A DNA stretch of 16,094 nucleotides. It comes from Cudoniella acicularis (taxonomy: Eukaryota > Ascomycota > Leotiomycetes > Helotiales > Helotiaceae). Made by a program: the position numbers and the translations under genes. Shown here piece by piece: positions 1 through 9,641 of the stretch (the first letter of the stretch is position 1; each line of letters opens with the position of its first letter). Below the pieces are notes generated by a model that was given only the letters and a program-made list of their open reading frames with translations, did no database searches and was not told where the DNA came from. The DNA is taken from the NCBI GenBank assembly GCA_013054445.1, contig JAAMPI010001315.1, positions 1 to 16,094 of the forward strand. Reading direction: 5' to 3'.

Positions 1-1066
1 CGTTTCAGCAGATCGAACAGCCAGATTCAGCCTCAGCGAGTCAGCGCTCGCCGCCACAAAACCCCTGAATCTTCAATCCATCCATCCGCTCTCTTTCACA
101 CCTGCCAATCACACCCTTTGCCCCTGTCACCTACAGCCTCCAGCCTCAAACCTGCTCTGTAACCCTCCACTTTCCGCCTTTTTATAAACGTCCCTCAGGA
201 AAATTATAATCTTCCTTTCTCATTCTTTTCGAGTCCCTCCTTTCAACTCAAAATATACACAAAATCCTCGCCAAACAACTCTTTCTTTCTTTCCTCCTTT
301 TCCATCTTATTCACAAAATCGGAATTTCTCTGACGTGGAAAATCCAAAAAAGACAATCGGAGACGGAAGCGCTAAGACCCGCATGGTTACGACGCATTCA
401 GTCGCACACACGGCGCCCCAATCTCCTTTCCCCCCGATACGGCGTATACGAACCCCCATACGAACACTTGATTTCACCCGAGCACGAGTAGGATCCCGCT
501 TAGGGATTTTCCGTACATAAGGAAGGAAGGGAGGCTTTGAGATCCCTCTTTTTTGTATTTTTTTTGTTGTTGGATTGTCGATATTCATATTTATATTTCT
601 TACCCTTCTTTCTTTTCACGACAACAACGACGATTGTCACAATTTGTTGAGGTTCGATATTTACCCCTGAGTGAGCCCCGATTTGGAGAAAATACCACGA
701 AGACGATCGGTCACGATAAGCAAGCATATCGCAACCACAGGACTACAATATTCCGGATCGCTTCACTTCAATTCAATCACTACGTTTCCCCTTCGGATTT
801 TCAAATTCGCTCTTTTATTCGTTTCTCCACGGGAATTTTTTCAAAACTACCCCGAGGCTGTACGAGACATTCAGGCCCAACCAAACAACCACACCTTTTT
901 AAGTCCTACATTGCCACCCCCTAAATAGCCGGAACGAGACGCTAAAGGCCCAGCTGAGACTTGTATTTCTGGGACATCGATCACAACCACAACCTCATAT
1001 TTATTCCCTTCAATTCCAATTCTTCACCACACCTCACACCTCACACCTCACACCTCACCCTCCAAA
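1..1066 (+). promoter_or_regulatory. Long pyrimidine-rich upstream region, no convincing gene
   Basis: This stretch of over 1 kb holds several CT-rich tracts (around 205-305 and 540-620) of the kind seen in fungal promoters and 5' leaders, followed at its right end by a short tandem repeat just before an ATG. Open frames exist on both strands (e.g. 553-924 on +), but they show no recognisable domain and look like low-complexity translations of CT-rich DNA. A frame open from base 1 to about 170 on + could be the tail of a gene beyond the left edge, but nothing in it is recognisable. The best reading is the promoter and leader of the small gene at 1067. Confidence 0.35.
1031..1058 (+). repeat. 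Four tandem copies of a 7-bp unit (ACCTCAC)
   Basis: The unit ACCTCAC occurs four times head to tail, ending eight bases before the ATG at 1067. It is seen directly in the sequence. It lies in the presumed 5' leader of the small membrane-protein gene and would place a CU/CA-rich tract just upstream of the start codon. Such tracts are common near fungal starts, so a regulatory role is only a guess. Confidence 0.85.
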
Positions 1067-1354
1067 ATGGCCAAATCCACCACCCCCTCTACCACCAATA
1101 AAATGCACAAACAAATCCGCACAGCACTAACTACCTTCCTTCTCTGCGCCATTTCCTACGCCCTCTTTGTTTTCATCGTCAGTGCCGCGTGGAGAGTTCT
1201 CGGAGGTTCCCCCGTGGGTCCGAGGGGTTCTATCCTGGCTAATGCGGATGGATTGGATGGTGTGCAGCTTGTGAAGGGGAAAGTAGGGGGAAGGAGTGAT
1301 TTTTGGATGGGGGAGAGGAGTGGGAGGAGGATGTTTGAGCATCGGGGGCATTGA
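1067..1354 (+). CDS. Small putative single-pass membrane protein, unknown function
   Basis: This is a 95-residue open frame starting at an ATG in good fungal context (CCAAAATGGCC). Residues 1-18 are Ser/Thr/Lys-rich, about 19-42 form a strongly hydrophobic segment (core LLCAISYALFVFIVSAAW), and the rest is Gly/Arg-rich and polar. A short basic stretch before the hydrophobic segment is compatible with a signal anchor. I recognise no domain and no family. The gene stands alone: the next gene on the right is on the opposite strand and convergent. The long CT-rich leader and good start context favour a real gene; the short length and the G-rich, low-complexity C-terminal half argue for caution. 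It could also be a chance frame or the first exon of a longer transcript. Confidence 0.45.
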   Translation: MAKSTTPSTTNKMHKQIRTALTTFLLCAISYALFVFIVSAAWRVLGGSPVGPRGSILANADGLDGVQLVKGKVGGRSDFWMGERSGRRMFEHRGH

Positions 1355-1596
1355 GTGGGTGGGGTTTTATGAAGATTAGGGGAAGGGGGAAGGGCTGAGT
1401 CGCGTGTGAGGAGGGGTTAGGGAAAGAAGTCAAGGAATTGGGTTGAGATTGTGAGGTTTAGGAAATGAGTGATATGGACTTTCATTCGATGAAGGAATCT
1501 CGAAGACGACGAGGATGAATTTTCTACCCTCAACGGAGTTATCCCCTCCCTCCCTCACTAGGTCGGGTAGAGGACTGAAATTTCCTTCTACCATTC

Positions 1597-1620
1597 TTCT
1601 CGTGGACACTTTCACGAGAA
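1597..1620. repeat. Perfect 8-bp inverted repeat (hairpin)
   Basis: The arms TTCTCGTG and CACGAGAA are perfectly complementary and separated by eight bases. The hairpin lies about 240 bp downstream of the stop of the small gene, so it would fall in or near its 3' UTR. Seen directly in the sequence; its function is unknown. Confidence 0.7.
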
Positions 1621-1624
1621 TCAA

Positions 1625-1666
1625 CCTAGAGAAGGGAAGCTGTGTCTTTTAACGACACAAACTAGG
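1625..1666. repeat. Second hairpin with two-part stem
   Basis: An inner perfect 6-bp stem (TGTGTC / GACACA, seven-base loop, 1641-1659) is flanked by an outer 5-bp complementary pair (CCTAG 1625-1629 / CTAGG 1662-1666). The internal loop between the stems is uneven (11 and 2 bases), so the outer stem is less certain. It begins four bases after the preceding hairpin. Confidence 0.5.
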
Positions 1667-2417
1667 GAAACAAACGCATTTTCTTGTCAGTACTGTACAT
1701 AGATAGATGGATGATAGTATACAGCATTTAACGGTCTTGGAATGGGTAGAGGGAAATAGATGGAAATGTATAGAATATATATATCCAGGTTTCAACTTGC
1801 GAGAGATATTGTTTTCGTGCTGGTACGTGGTAAGGAAAGTAAAGGGAGAGCAAGAGATCGAGAGTTTGAGAAAATATTATAAGCGGATATATTAGAAGAT
1901 AAGTTTTACTATTTGAAATCAAATATGACTTCTCAATACAAATCAGATGACGAGATCTATAAAAACATCACTTCGTACATTGACAGAGCTAGAGAACAGG
2001 TACTGCCAGTGCTGTACAGAGAAATATTAAAGTAGAAGACCCTTCTAAGCCCCACCTATCTATCTACCCACCAAAGTTACTCGACTACCATTTTGTCTAC
2101 TCACCGCTCATTACCCAGCACCCATTTTTCAAAGTTTCAACATCCATTACACGTCATCCCTCACGCAGTCCTGTGCCCAATGCAATCCAATTACCCAATG
2201 CTGATCCAAACAATCCCAAAACACCACGCTTACTTTTTTCCCTCCCAAAGAAGCAGATGCTGAAAAGTATAACCCCAACACCTTCGCATTAAAAACACAA
2301 CAAAACAACCCAATGCAATCAATACAACGCAGAAGAACAGTGCTTTTGAAAATCATCCACCCGCTAATTTCTATGCCATTCTCTGAGAAAGAAAGAAAGG
2401 TTTCTGTCAATTTGGTG

Positions 2418-2423
2418 TTTATT
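2418..2423 (-). terminator. Possible poly(A) signal of the HET gene
   Basis: AATAAA on the minus strand, about 265 nt downstream of the HET stop codon at 2686. Fungal poly(A) signals are loose, so this hexamer is only suggestive. Confidence 0.25.
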
Positions 2424-2685
2424 ATCCTGATACCCGTGTAGATGGGTTTCGGACGACGAGTTGGTAAAGTTGTTTGCTCGTGTGAGATATGTCGTCCAGG
2501 CGGAAAGTAATAACGGATAATAGCACACATTCGATACCGTTCTTTTGGCTGGGAAGGGCTCGCGGGTCGAAAAGTCGGAATAAGATCCTTTGCAAGTCGT
2601 TAGAACCGCCCGGCGGCCACCAATTTGTCCCAAGACCAATTCGCCTGAATGTCGCATCTCATCCAAAACCAACACAAGATGGATC

Positions 2686-5551
2686 TCAAACCAACGTAAC
2701 AACAAACATCGGCAGTCCCCATCCCTCTCCGACCTTTTCTTTATATATTTCCTCTCCAATATCACCCTCGCCCTCCTTACAACACCCAACAAATCTCACC
2801 ACATCCCAAACACCAACCCCGCCACCACCACACATACTCTTCTCTCCCAGAACCATAGTCCCTCTCCTCACAAATTCTCCTTTCCTACCCGTTGGTTCCA
2901 GAATCAAACCATAAACATTCTCTCGCAGTTTCCCCACAATGTCGAAGTAGAGGGGAAGGCAGTAGAAGATCGTATCATCGGCAATGTCGTCGTTGAAATC
3001 GAGATCTAGTGAGACGGGAATGTTGCGTGGGAGGAGGTTGAAGGGTTTTCCAGGAAGAATTGGCCCTTTGTTGATGCTAGAGCGTTTGCCTTTATATTGA
3101 AGTCTGGCAAGTGAACCTCGGATGGTGAGGGCTCCACGGGTGACTTTTCCTAAGGCGTAGTCGGATTCCAACGTCATATTTGTGTTGAGGACTTTGGCTA
3201 GCATCTGGTTCGTTCTTGGTTTTCCAACTCTTTCGCTGTACCTGACTTCCTTGTTGATGGATGCCCATGACCAAGAAGGTGCTTGATACTCTGTCCGTTT
3301 GGGTTCTGTTTCTTCCGGGCGAGCGACTCTCCAAATCAATTGAAGGAGAAGGTTGGGTTTCCAAAGACCAGCAAGATAGTCAGCATCCTCCCCGTATTTC
3401 TCGGCAATACCTGAAATTGCGACAAGTTTATCTTTGGCTGGAAATGTCAATTTGCACCTTGAATACTGGTGAACAATGGCGGCCCAGCCTGGGGGTCCAT
3501 GAAATTTCTCGTCTGCCGGGAGAATTTTAGGATGATACCTCTTGCGACTCATGTCGAGTTCGGTCGGAGAGCTTTCCGACGCCTTTTGCGTTGAGCATTG
3601 CCAATATAGTCGATCATGCGCAAAATGAATTGTTCTGGGAGCCATCGTAATTTCCTGCATCACCCATCCCCTATTCATAAGCTGCGAGTTTTGAATCGAA
3701 GACTCCCATGCTCTCGCCCCATCGTCATTACCTTCAACCTTGAAAGAACTCGCATACCCTATATCTCTGATGATACAACCCTGTATTTCGAGAGGGCTTC
3801 TCTCGGCATGAAGCCCTTGCGAGTCGTCCACAACACGTGTGGCAGCAATATTACACCAAGAACCGGCATATATATCGGACATTTGAGCAGATTCGTATTG
3901 CCAGTCCTCCGTTGAGTCTTGTAAGATGCAGAGACAGTCGATCCAAAGATAGAAAATTCCAAGCCGGCGAGCGGTCTCCATGGCATCGAGAAATGTTTTC
4001 GGTAACGAAGCATCATCAATCCGGCTTTTAAACTCAGAGTAATTAACTGTAGTCAGCTGAATTTGTTTTGTATCTCTCCAACGATGCGACAGAGTCATGT
4101 ATTTGACGCTTCGTGAAACTTCTTTCTGTTCCACAATTCTTGCTTCTCGAGAATTTTCCACGCCCAGGAAAATAAGGCGAGTTGGTCGATTGAGATTTTT
4201 TAATGCCTGGCGGTTACATGAAGTATGGCTATACAAACATGTCCTGATCCAGTTTTTGGCCACTGCCAGACTTTCTCTGGAGTTTGTCGAACTTGCTATT
4301 GTACGAACTTGTCACGTCAGCGGCCTGAGATCTGTAAATTTAAAATGTCTGCCCTGCTAAAGGAATTCATACCTTCCCCATCTGTCACCGGTTTTGTTAT
4401 ATAATAATCGTCCGAAATCGTCTCTCTTGCGGCCGATAGGTATCGAATTCTAAAGTCCTTGCTGTAAGAGTCGTCCTCCCAATCGTCATGGCTGTGGTAA
4501 TCACCATCCCAAAATTTCCACCAATTTACCTCTACTCTGATAATATTCATACTGACCGGACCCAATTTGAAAAGTTTGGTAAGTTGCAGGCGGCAGAACT
4601 GGCACCCTTGCTCTGCTGAGAGTAGAAGTTTCCGAACATTGGATCGAAATGATATACTTGGCTGGAAGGAACTTTCCTCTCTCGTGAGCCATGAATCTCT
4701 GAGGTGGAAGATCTTGGCACATGATTTACATGTCTTGGAGCGCCCGATTGGTTTGAGAGGGGGTAACTTTAGATCTGGCAGAACAACTGGAGCTTGCTCC
4801 TCGATCGGCGACAGGGTCGGCATTTGGATTTGTATTGGGGGAGGGGCCTCCTCTAAGGCATTCGGGACACTTTTAGTTGGTCAGTGGGAAAGTTCACATG
4901 AAGCAAAGAAAAAGGAAAAATGGATGCTTACGGCTTCAACATTTCTGAAACGGAAATGCAGGTTTCTCTTAATTCCACCACAGTATGTCGAAGTCTTATG
5001 CGAGTGCGCTGACGAAACGAGTCAACCATCCCCCTCCGATATTCTTTAAGGTGTTGGAGAGGCGTATCTGGACTCGTCAGCTGTTCTGGAAGGCGGGTCG
5101 ACTCAGTACTTAGAACTCGCGGGATGAGGCTGTTGATAGCCTCCTTGCAAGATTCTATGCTTTCGAGCGCAGTCTTGGAAGAATCATGGTGAATGATCCC
5201 ATCAAGTTCTACGGTAGCCATGAACTTCTTCAGGGTCTCGTTGAGTGTGAGAGCTGCTCCATATACCGAATTGACATCGTCATCGAGATCTTTCCAGGGT
5301 CCGTGGTATTGGAGTGTATCTTTGGTAGTTTTTACTGCTGCCTCGATACTTTCCAGTGCAGTACTGCTCAGCACGGTTTCTTTCATCCGTACTGGCGATG
5401 ATTTGGGGCTTGCTACCTCGCCATTGACAGGTGTAGCCTTTCTCCGAGCCGCCAGCATGTACTGCATGGCAAAGTGCACGCGATCATCACGTTCGGGATC
5501 TGGAGTTGGTTTCCTGGCTGCTTGTTCTGTTTGACCATTTGAGTTCGCCAT
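2686..5551 (-). CDS. HET-domain protein with a helical N-terminal region
   Basis: Proposed exons are 5551-4932, 4869-4373 and 4295-2686, giving 908 residues. Residues 1-207 are helical and charged, with no family I recognise. A Cys-pair module follows (CKSC near 254, then SAEQGCQFC near 291-299), the usual lead-in to fungal HET proteins. The HET domain starts near 438 (YMTLSHRW) and continues with LPKTF, LGIFYLWIDCLCILQD, the IY...CNIAA segment and RGWVMQEI near 580. HET proteins act in vegetative incompatibility, where non-self contact triggers cell death. Intron 2 (4372-4296, 77 nt) has a CTGAC branch site and matching phase, so it is firm. Intron 1 (4931-4870, 62 nt) has a good GTAAGC donor and keeps the frame but uses a weak AAAG acceptor. 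If it is wrong, the HET gene starts at the ATG at 4823 and the N-terminal region is a separate gene ending at 4928. The frame stays open upstream to 5887 without an ATG, so 5551 is the first usable start. Confidence 0.8.
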
Positions 5552-5568
5552 CACAATGGAAACCTCAT
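5551..5568 (-). promoter_or_regulatory. Five-codon upstream ORF overlapping the HET start
   Basis: An ATG at 5568 opens a five-codon frame whose TGA overlaps the proposed main ATG (TGATG at 5553-5549). This stop-start overlap could lower or couple translation of the HET protein if the leader includes it. The arrangement is seen in the sequence; the effect is inference and depends on 5551 being the true start. Confidence 0.35.
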
Positions 5569-6073
5569 TGCAAAGACGAAATGACCGATACTGTGCTCTC
5601 GAATTTTGATGTTGAAAATCAGGCCCTGATTCAGATTTTTCGGCGTCTAGGCTCCTGTGAGCCTGCTGCCGCAAGACGGGTTTCACGATATCGACTAAGA
5701 CGCCAATCAAAGAAGCATAGCATATTTTGGGCGATTTCAACGGCTTGGAGAGTTGCAAGAGAAAGACGAAGGACAGATTGTCAAAATTGAAAGCAGGACG
5801 TGGCGATTTGAAGAATTTGAGGGAGGATGAAGTGGAAGGTTCACCGCTGTTGTGACTGCCACTGCCAGCCTCGAATTTAGCGGGCAACTTTCATTAGCCC
5901 TGCCACACTGCCTGCACAAGCTCATAGGCTCCACCACATTTCAGATAGCACGTGATCGAGTAAAAAAGTCTAGATATTATTCAGCCTGTGTGAAGGGGCA
6001 GTAAAAAGGGGTTTGAGCATGTGTTCTGTGGAATTATCCGGGCAAAGCCCTAGATTCCATAGCAGCTAAAATA
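5569..6073. other. Upstream region of the HET gene
   Basis: About 500 bp between the proposed HET start and the decayed HET copy. On the minus strand the HET frame continues open from 5550 to 5887 without an ATG, so an upstream coding exon cannot be excluded. Beyond 5887 there is no recognisable coding sequence. The stretch should contain the HET promoter. Confidence 0.35.
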
Positions 6074-7118
6074 TCACGAAACCCTGTTCCTTCGGTTCCC
6101 CCTTTTAAGCATCTCCACATCCTCGCCTTTCATTAGACCATGCACATAAGTTTCACCAACTAGTCTGCACTTCTCAGCCTCACCATCAGATGCACTCCTT
6201 CTCTAAAGATAGGCCACTTTGGCTCTTAAGAGTATACAGACCAAACCTCCCGGCCTGGTCATGAGTGGTCCAATTGCACAGCATCCTTTTCTGTAATTAT
6301 GAAGCTCCTCCCTCGTAGACCAGCTTCGCGTCTAACAAGAATTCCTCCCCATCTCGTTTTCGTGTGAGCGTTAATTTTTACATTTCAAATATTGAACCTT
6401 CTGTGGCTGTTATGTCTGTTGCGCGAAAGTAATTTGTCCAAAACGCACTGAAGTCTATCCGGTGTTGTGGGAGTTTGGCTTCGGCGCAGTTTTAATAGGT
6501 GGGCGGTCCAGCACACTCCGTGAGGCTGAACGCATCGAGCTTTCCTGTCGAATTGGGAGAGGAGGTTAACCCGCCTTGAAAATTTCAGTTTTGGGCTAAT
6601 TTTCCCTTTTTGACTGAGTGGGTCTTGGTCTGGCTTTGGAGGCCATCATCCGATAGTTGGTACAGTCTGATCACAACATCTAGAGGAATCCCCTTGGCAC
6701 ATAGGGAGCGGTTCTTGCCGACGGTAGGACGGTAGTTCTTGTCTGCTGAAGGGTTGTAGTAGAAACCTGTGTAAACAATGAAATACACGCAAGGAGTTCA
6801 AAATCTTGACAAAATGGAATCTATGACGGAATCTCATCTAGGAACGTTTTTTTCGGAATGTTTCACGGGTGATAGAACTTGCAGGCCGTCGTTCTGAAGC
6901 TATTTGAGGGTCAAGCTGAGATACAACGTCCCTCGAGGATTTGGTATAGTCGGGGATAGTTATAGGCTTGATCCTGTCTAGCTGTGCTTGAGGATGTCCC
7001 CAAGGGAGTAGACGTGATCGAGGAATTCTCGGCAACCCAAGCAATCGAACAATATGCGCCTCGACAGAAGGCAAATAGAATGGTTGATCAGAATGCAATA
7101 CGGGTGACATAGGAGGGC
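6074..7118 (-). pseudogene. Decayed HET-domain gene (C-terminal half)
   Basis: Pieces of a HET protein lie in the right order on -. (a) After a good acceptor (TTGTTGCAG, exon from 7118): a segment with HIVRLLGL and KPITIPDYTKSSRDVV, like the family stretch 'RDKIFGLLGL ... PDYTKS.REVY'. (b) From about 6766, after a second acceptor: FYYNPSADKNYRP ... LCAKGIPLDVV, like the family 'YNASG ... LxVKGxxxDxI'. (c) Near 6320-6265: GRSFIITEK, after which homology jumps frame. (d) Near 6276-6074: AIGPLMTRPGGLVCILL, an in-frame TAG (about 6202-6200), then CRLVGETYVHGLMKGE, a hallmark ending of HET proteins. The frameshift, the stop and odd residues at conserved Gly/Pro sites mark it as dead. The N-terminal HET domain is not clearly visible upstream. 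It differs from the intact neighbour, which lacks this C-terminal motif. Segments (a) and (b) could be joined by a 100-nt intron with a weak GTGAAA donor, so a short residual ORF of about 141 residues (7110-6585) could still be transcribed. Confidence 0.7.
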
Positions 7119-7805
7119 CTGCAACAACCGATAGTCAGATCAAGTTAAGCTGAAAATATTATTTGGGCTGAAAAGAGCTTGGGCAATTCTCTCATTTTGA
7201 ATGCCACAGCAATTGAATTGCGCCACTACAAGACATGATTGACTTGCAGTCCAGCAGGGATTCTATGCTGTCCATCGGGGATAGCTAAGCCCTAACTCTC
7301 TCTTCACCAATCAAGCAGTGTGATTCCCGAGGCTACAGGTCATCTTTTGTGCATGGAAAAAGCCTCATGCGAGTGACAAAAAATTGCTTGCCCAATCCAA
7401 TTGAAGCATTGAACAGAATGGACCAATGGGTTGGGTCTGCATACTTCCGACTTCAATTTCATGTTCCATGCTGCGAGTGGCCTTTGTAGCGCTGGTGCAA
7501 GCACAAACACCGCTAGGCTTCTGACATTGATATCGATTCCTCAATTTGGCCTTAGAGGAGGGGCCAAGTATTGAGTATAGAGGAAGCCAGACGCTATGCT
7601 GATGTGCTTCTTTTTAGATGAATCCCGCCATTCGTCGATCCAAGCAAGCAACAATAATGTGCCCTGAGGAGTAAATCGTCATGGATAAAGCTCTTGGCAA
7701 CGAAGCTGGTACCGCTAGGAATGTCGAAAGAATCCCCAAGTGATTTACTATAGGCTCCAACTCTGGTAGTCTCGCCAAATTGAGAGCAACCAAATGGTAA
7801 TTGGT
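7119..7805. other. Between ELP3 stop and the HET relic; possible further relic
   Basis: About 690 bp. The right part is the presumed ELP3 3' UTR. On - near 7682-7640 one frame reads TIYSSGHIIVACL, faintly like the 'IYSSA..VIAWLG' part of a HET domain, so the dead HET gene may once have started here; this match is weak. The left end (7140-7119) holds a good branch site and acceptor (CTGAC ... TTGTTGCAG). No tRNA or intact gene is visible. Confidence 0.3.
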
Positions 7806-9641
7806 TCAAAAATCGTTGTCACTATCATCCTCATCTCTAGGCTTCAACATTTTGCTCATATAAGGTCCTGCTCCGAGTTAGCATAATTGATTGAGGGCCG
7901 TCGTTGGTCTGAATTACCATCAAGCCAATAGCCCAATTTCCGATAATAGTCTCTCGTGCCAACGCCGGAAATTACACTGATCTTCTTGCTTCCGTGCTCG
8001 TCCCGAGCAATACGTTCAGCTTCTTCCATCAGCAACGTACCATAACCTTGGTGCTGGAATTTTCTTGGATCACGAGCATGAACTGGGACAGCCGACCCAT
8101 AGACATGCAACTCGCGCACAAGACTTGTGGGCTGTCCAGTAAGCTCTGGTCTGAATGTATGGGTTTTGGAACACTTTCTCAGACGAAGCAAACCAATGAG
8201 AATATCTTGCTTGGGATCTTCGTATGCTAAAAATGTTTCCCATCCTTTATTAGCAGTGTAGTCTCGCCGGACAAGCTCAACTTGAGATGGTCGGATTTTA
8301 TTTTTAACTTCGTTGATTCCAACCTCTCGTGTGCGAACGTCTCTGCAGGTAGTTCCAAAGTCCTTCATTCTGCTCAGTGCCAATTCCCGAAGGTTGCCAT
8401 TCTCGACTCCAGAAGTTACCAGTGGCATGGGAATGTCTCTTTGAACACGGTAAATCCGGGTCCAAGGAGGAACGAGCGCTAGAATTCTAGCGACGATGTC
8501 AATCAAGGCATTCGGAGTATAGTTCTTGTATCGGCCTGTCCGCCACAACTCGTATAGTCCTGTGCCCCGAATGACGAGCGTGGGGTAAATTTTCAGTCCA
8601 TCTGTTCGAAACGCGGGATTTTCAAAGTATTCTCTGAACTGATCAAGATCCCTCTCCATGCCAACATTTGGTAGATCAGGCATCATATGACTGACAACTT
8701 TAAAGCCTGCATCTTTTGCGAGACAGAATGTTTCGGCAACTGATGCGACAGTATGACCTCTGTTTGTGTCCCGAGCGACATCTTCATAAAGTGATTGAAC
8801 ACCAATTTCTAGGCGCGTGCAGCCATAACGTAACATTGCAGAGAGATGGGGTTGTAGACAGTAGTCGGGCCGGGTTTCAATTGTGATTCCAACGCATTTG
8901 ATATTGCTCATTTCCCCAGCCTGCACCGCTTCGTCGACATTATTTCCTTGATATCCGCTGAGGGCATTGTGTAATTGCGAAATGAATCCATCTCGATAGC
9001 TCTCGGATAAGGACATAAAGGTGCCTCCCATTATGATGTATTCGACTTTGTCCACACTATGACCCAAAGACTTGATTTGGTCTACTCGTCCTCGTGCCTG
9101 CTCGAAAGGATCGTATCGTGCTCGAATCGCTCGCATGGATGTGGGTTCGTAACCGGTGTATGATTGGGTTGAGTATTCAAAATCAGAATCGGGACCACCA
9201 GGACAGTAGACACAGATGTTGCCTGTGTATGCAATGTGAGGGCATCGATGGGGTTTGCACATAACAGCCACCACTGCAATTCCTGAAGCGCTTCCTGGAA
9301 GATATTAGAGACTGCTAAAAGATATGCCAGTGTTACGCACTAATTGGCTTCGCGATCAACTTGGGCAGAATATATTTCTTGTAATGCTCGGGAATAGCAG
9401 CAATAATTGCAGTCAGTGGTGGGATGTTGCTTAATCGGTGCTTCTTGGACATTTTTGAGCGCAAAGAATTGAGGTTGACATCTTTCCTAGGCTTCGAAGG
9501 GTCTTGTTGCGCCTCATGATCCTGAACTAGAAAGCTTGCAATGTCTGAACAAGCTCGTATGAATCTTTCATTCTCCGGTGGTAAATTTGTATCCTTTGGT
9601 TTCCTCTGTCTCTCTTCGACTGTCATTACTTCGGTCGCCAT
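7806..9641 (-). CDS. ELP3: Elongator complex catalytic subunit Elp3
   Basis: Exons are 9641-9341, 9294-7918 and 7867-7806, encoding 579 residues; family members are about 550-580. Elp3 is the radical-SAM/acetyltransferase core of Elongator and places carboxymethyl-type modifications on wobble uridine (U34) of tRNAs, using SAM and acetyl-CoA. The radical SAM cluster motif is visible (C118, C128 and C131 in [14 protein letters not shown]), followed by [18 protein letters not shown] and the TIETRPDYC segment. The C-terminal GNAT domain has [16 protein letters not shown] for acetyl-CoA binding and ends in [18 protein letters not shown] and an acidic tail. Both introns (9340-9295, 46 nt; 7917-7868, 50 nt, branch GCTAAC) restore conserved sequence exactly, giving [14 protein letters not shown] and [10 protein letters not shown]. 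The start at 9641 has good context (GCGAAGATGGCG). Elp3 normally works in the nucleus and cytosol with Elp1-6. It is divergent from LSC1. Confidence 0.97.

Larger units (their letters stand above)
1355..2685. other. Convergent intergenic region, no gene seen
   Basis: About 1.3 kb between the small + gene and the 3' end of the HET gene on -. The left part contains two adjacent hairpins (1597-1620 and 1625-1666); the middle is A/T-rich with short tandem TA runs near 1773. Open frames here (e.g. 2147-2530 on -) have no recognisable content and are probably untranslated 3' sequence. A minus-strand AATAAA lies at 2418-2423. Confidence 0.5.

Noticed and set aside
553..924. 123-residue plus-strand frame in the left flank
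   Set aside because: It is low complexity (translated CT-rich and AT-rich DNA) with no motif or good start context.
2147..2530. 127-residue minus-strand frame downstream of the HET gene
   Set aside because: It has no recognisable motif, biased composition, and a position in the presumed HET 3' flank.
4853..4931. Alternative 79-nt intron 1 for the HET gene using the stronger TGCCTTAG acceptor
   Set aside because: The better-looking acceptor puts the Cys-pair exon out of frame, while the AAAG acceptor at 4870 keeps phase.
7594..7809. 71-residue minus-strand frame after ELP3
   Set aside because: It has no ATG at its start, overlaps the ELP3 stop region, and matches no family; its location is ELP3 3' UTR or HET relic.
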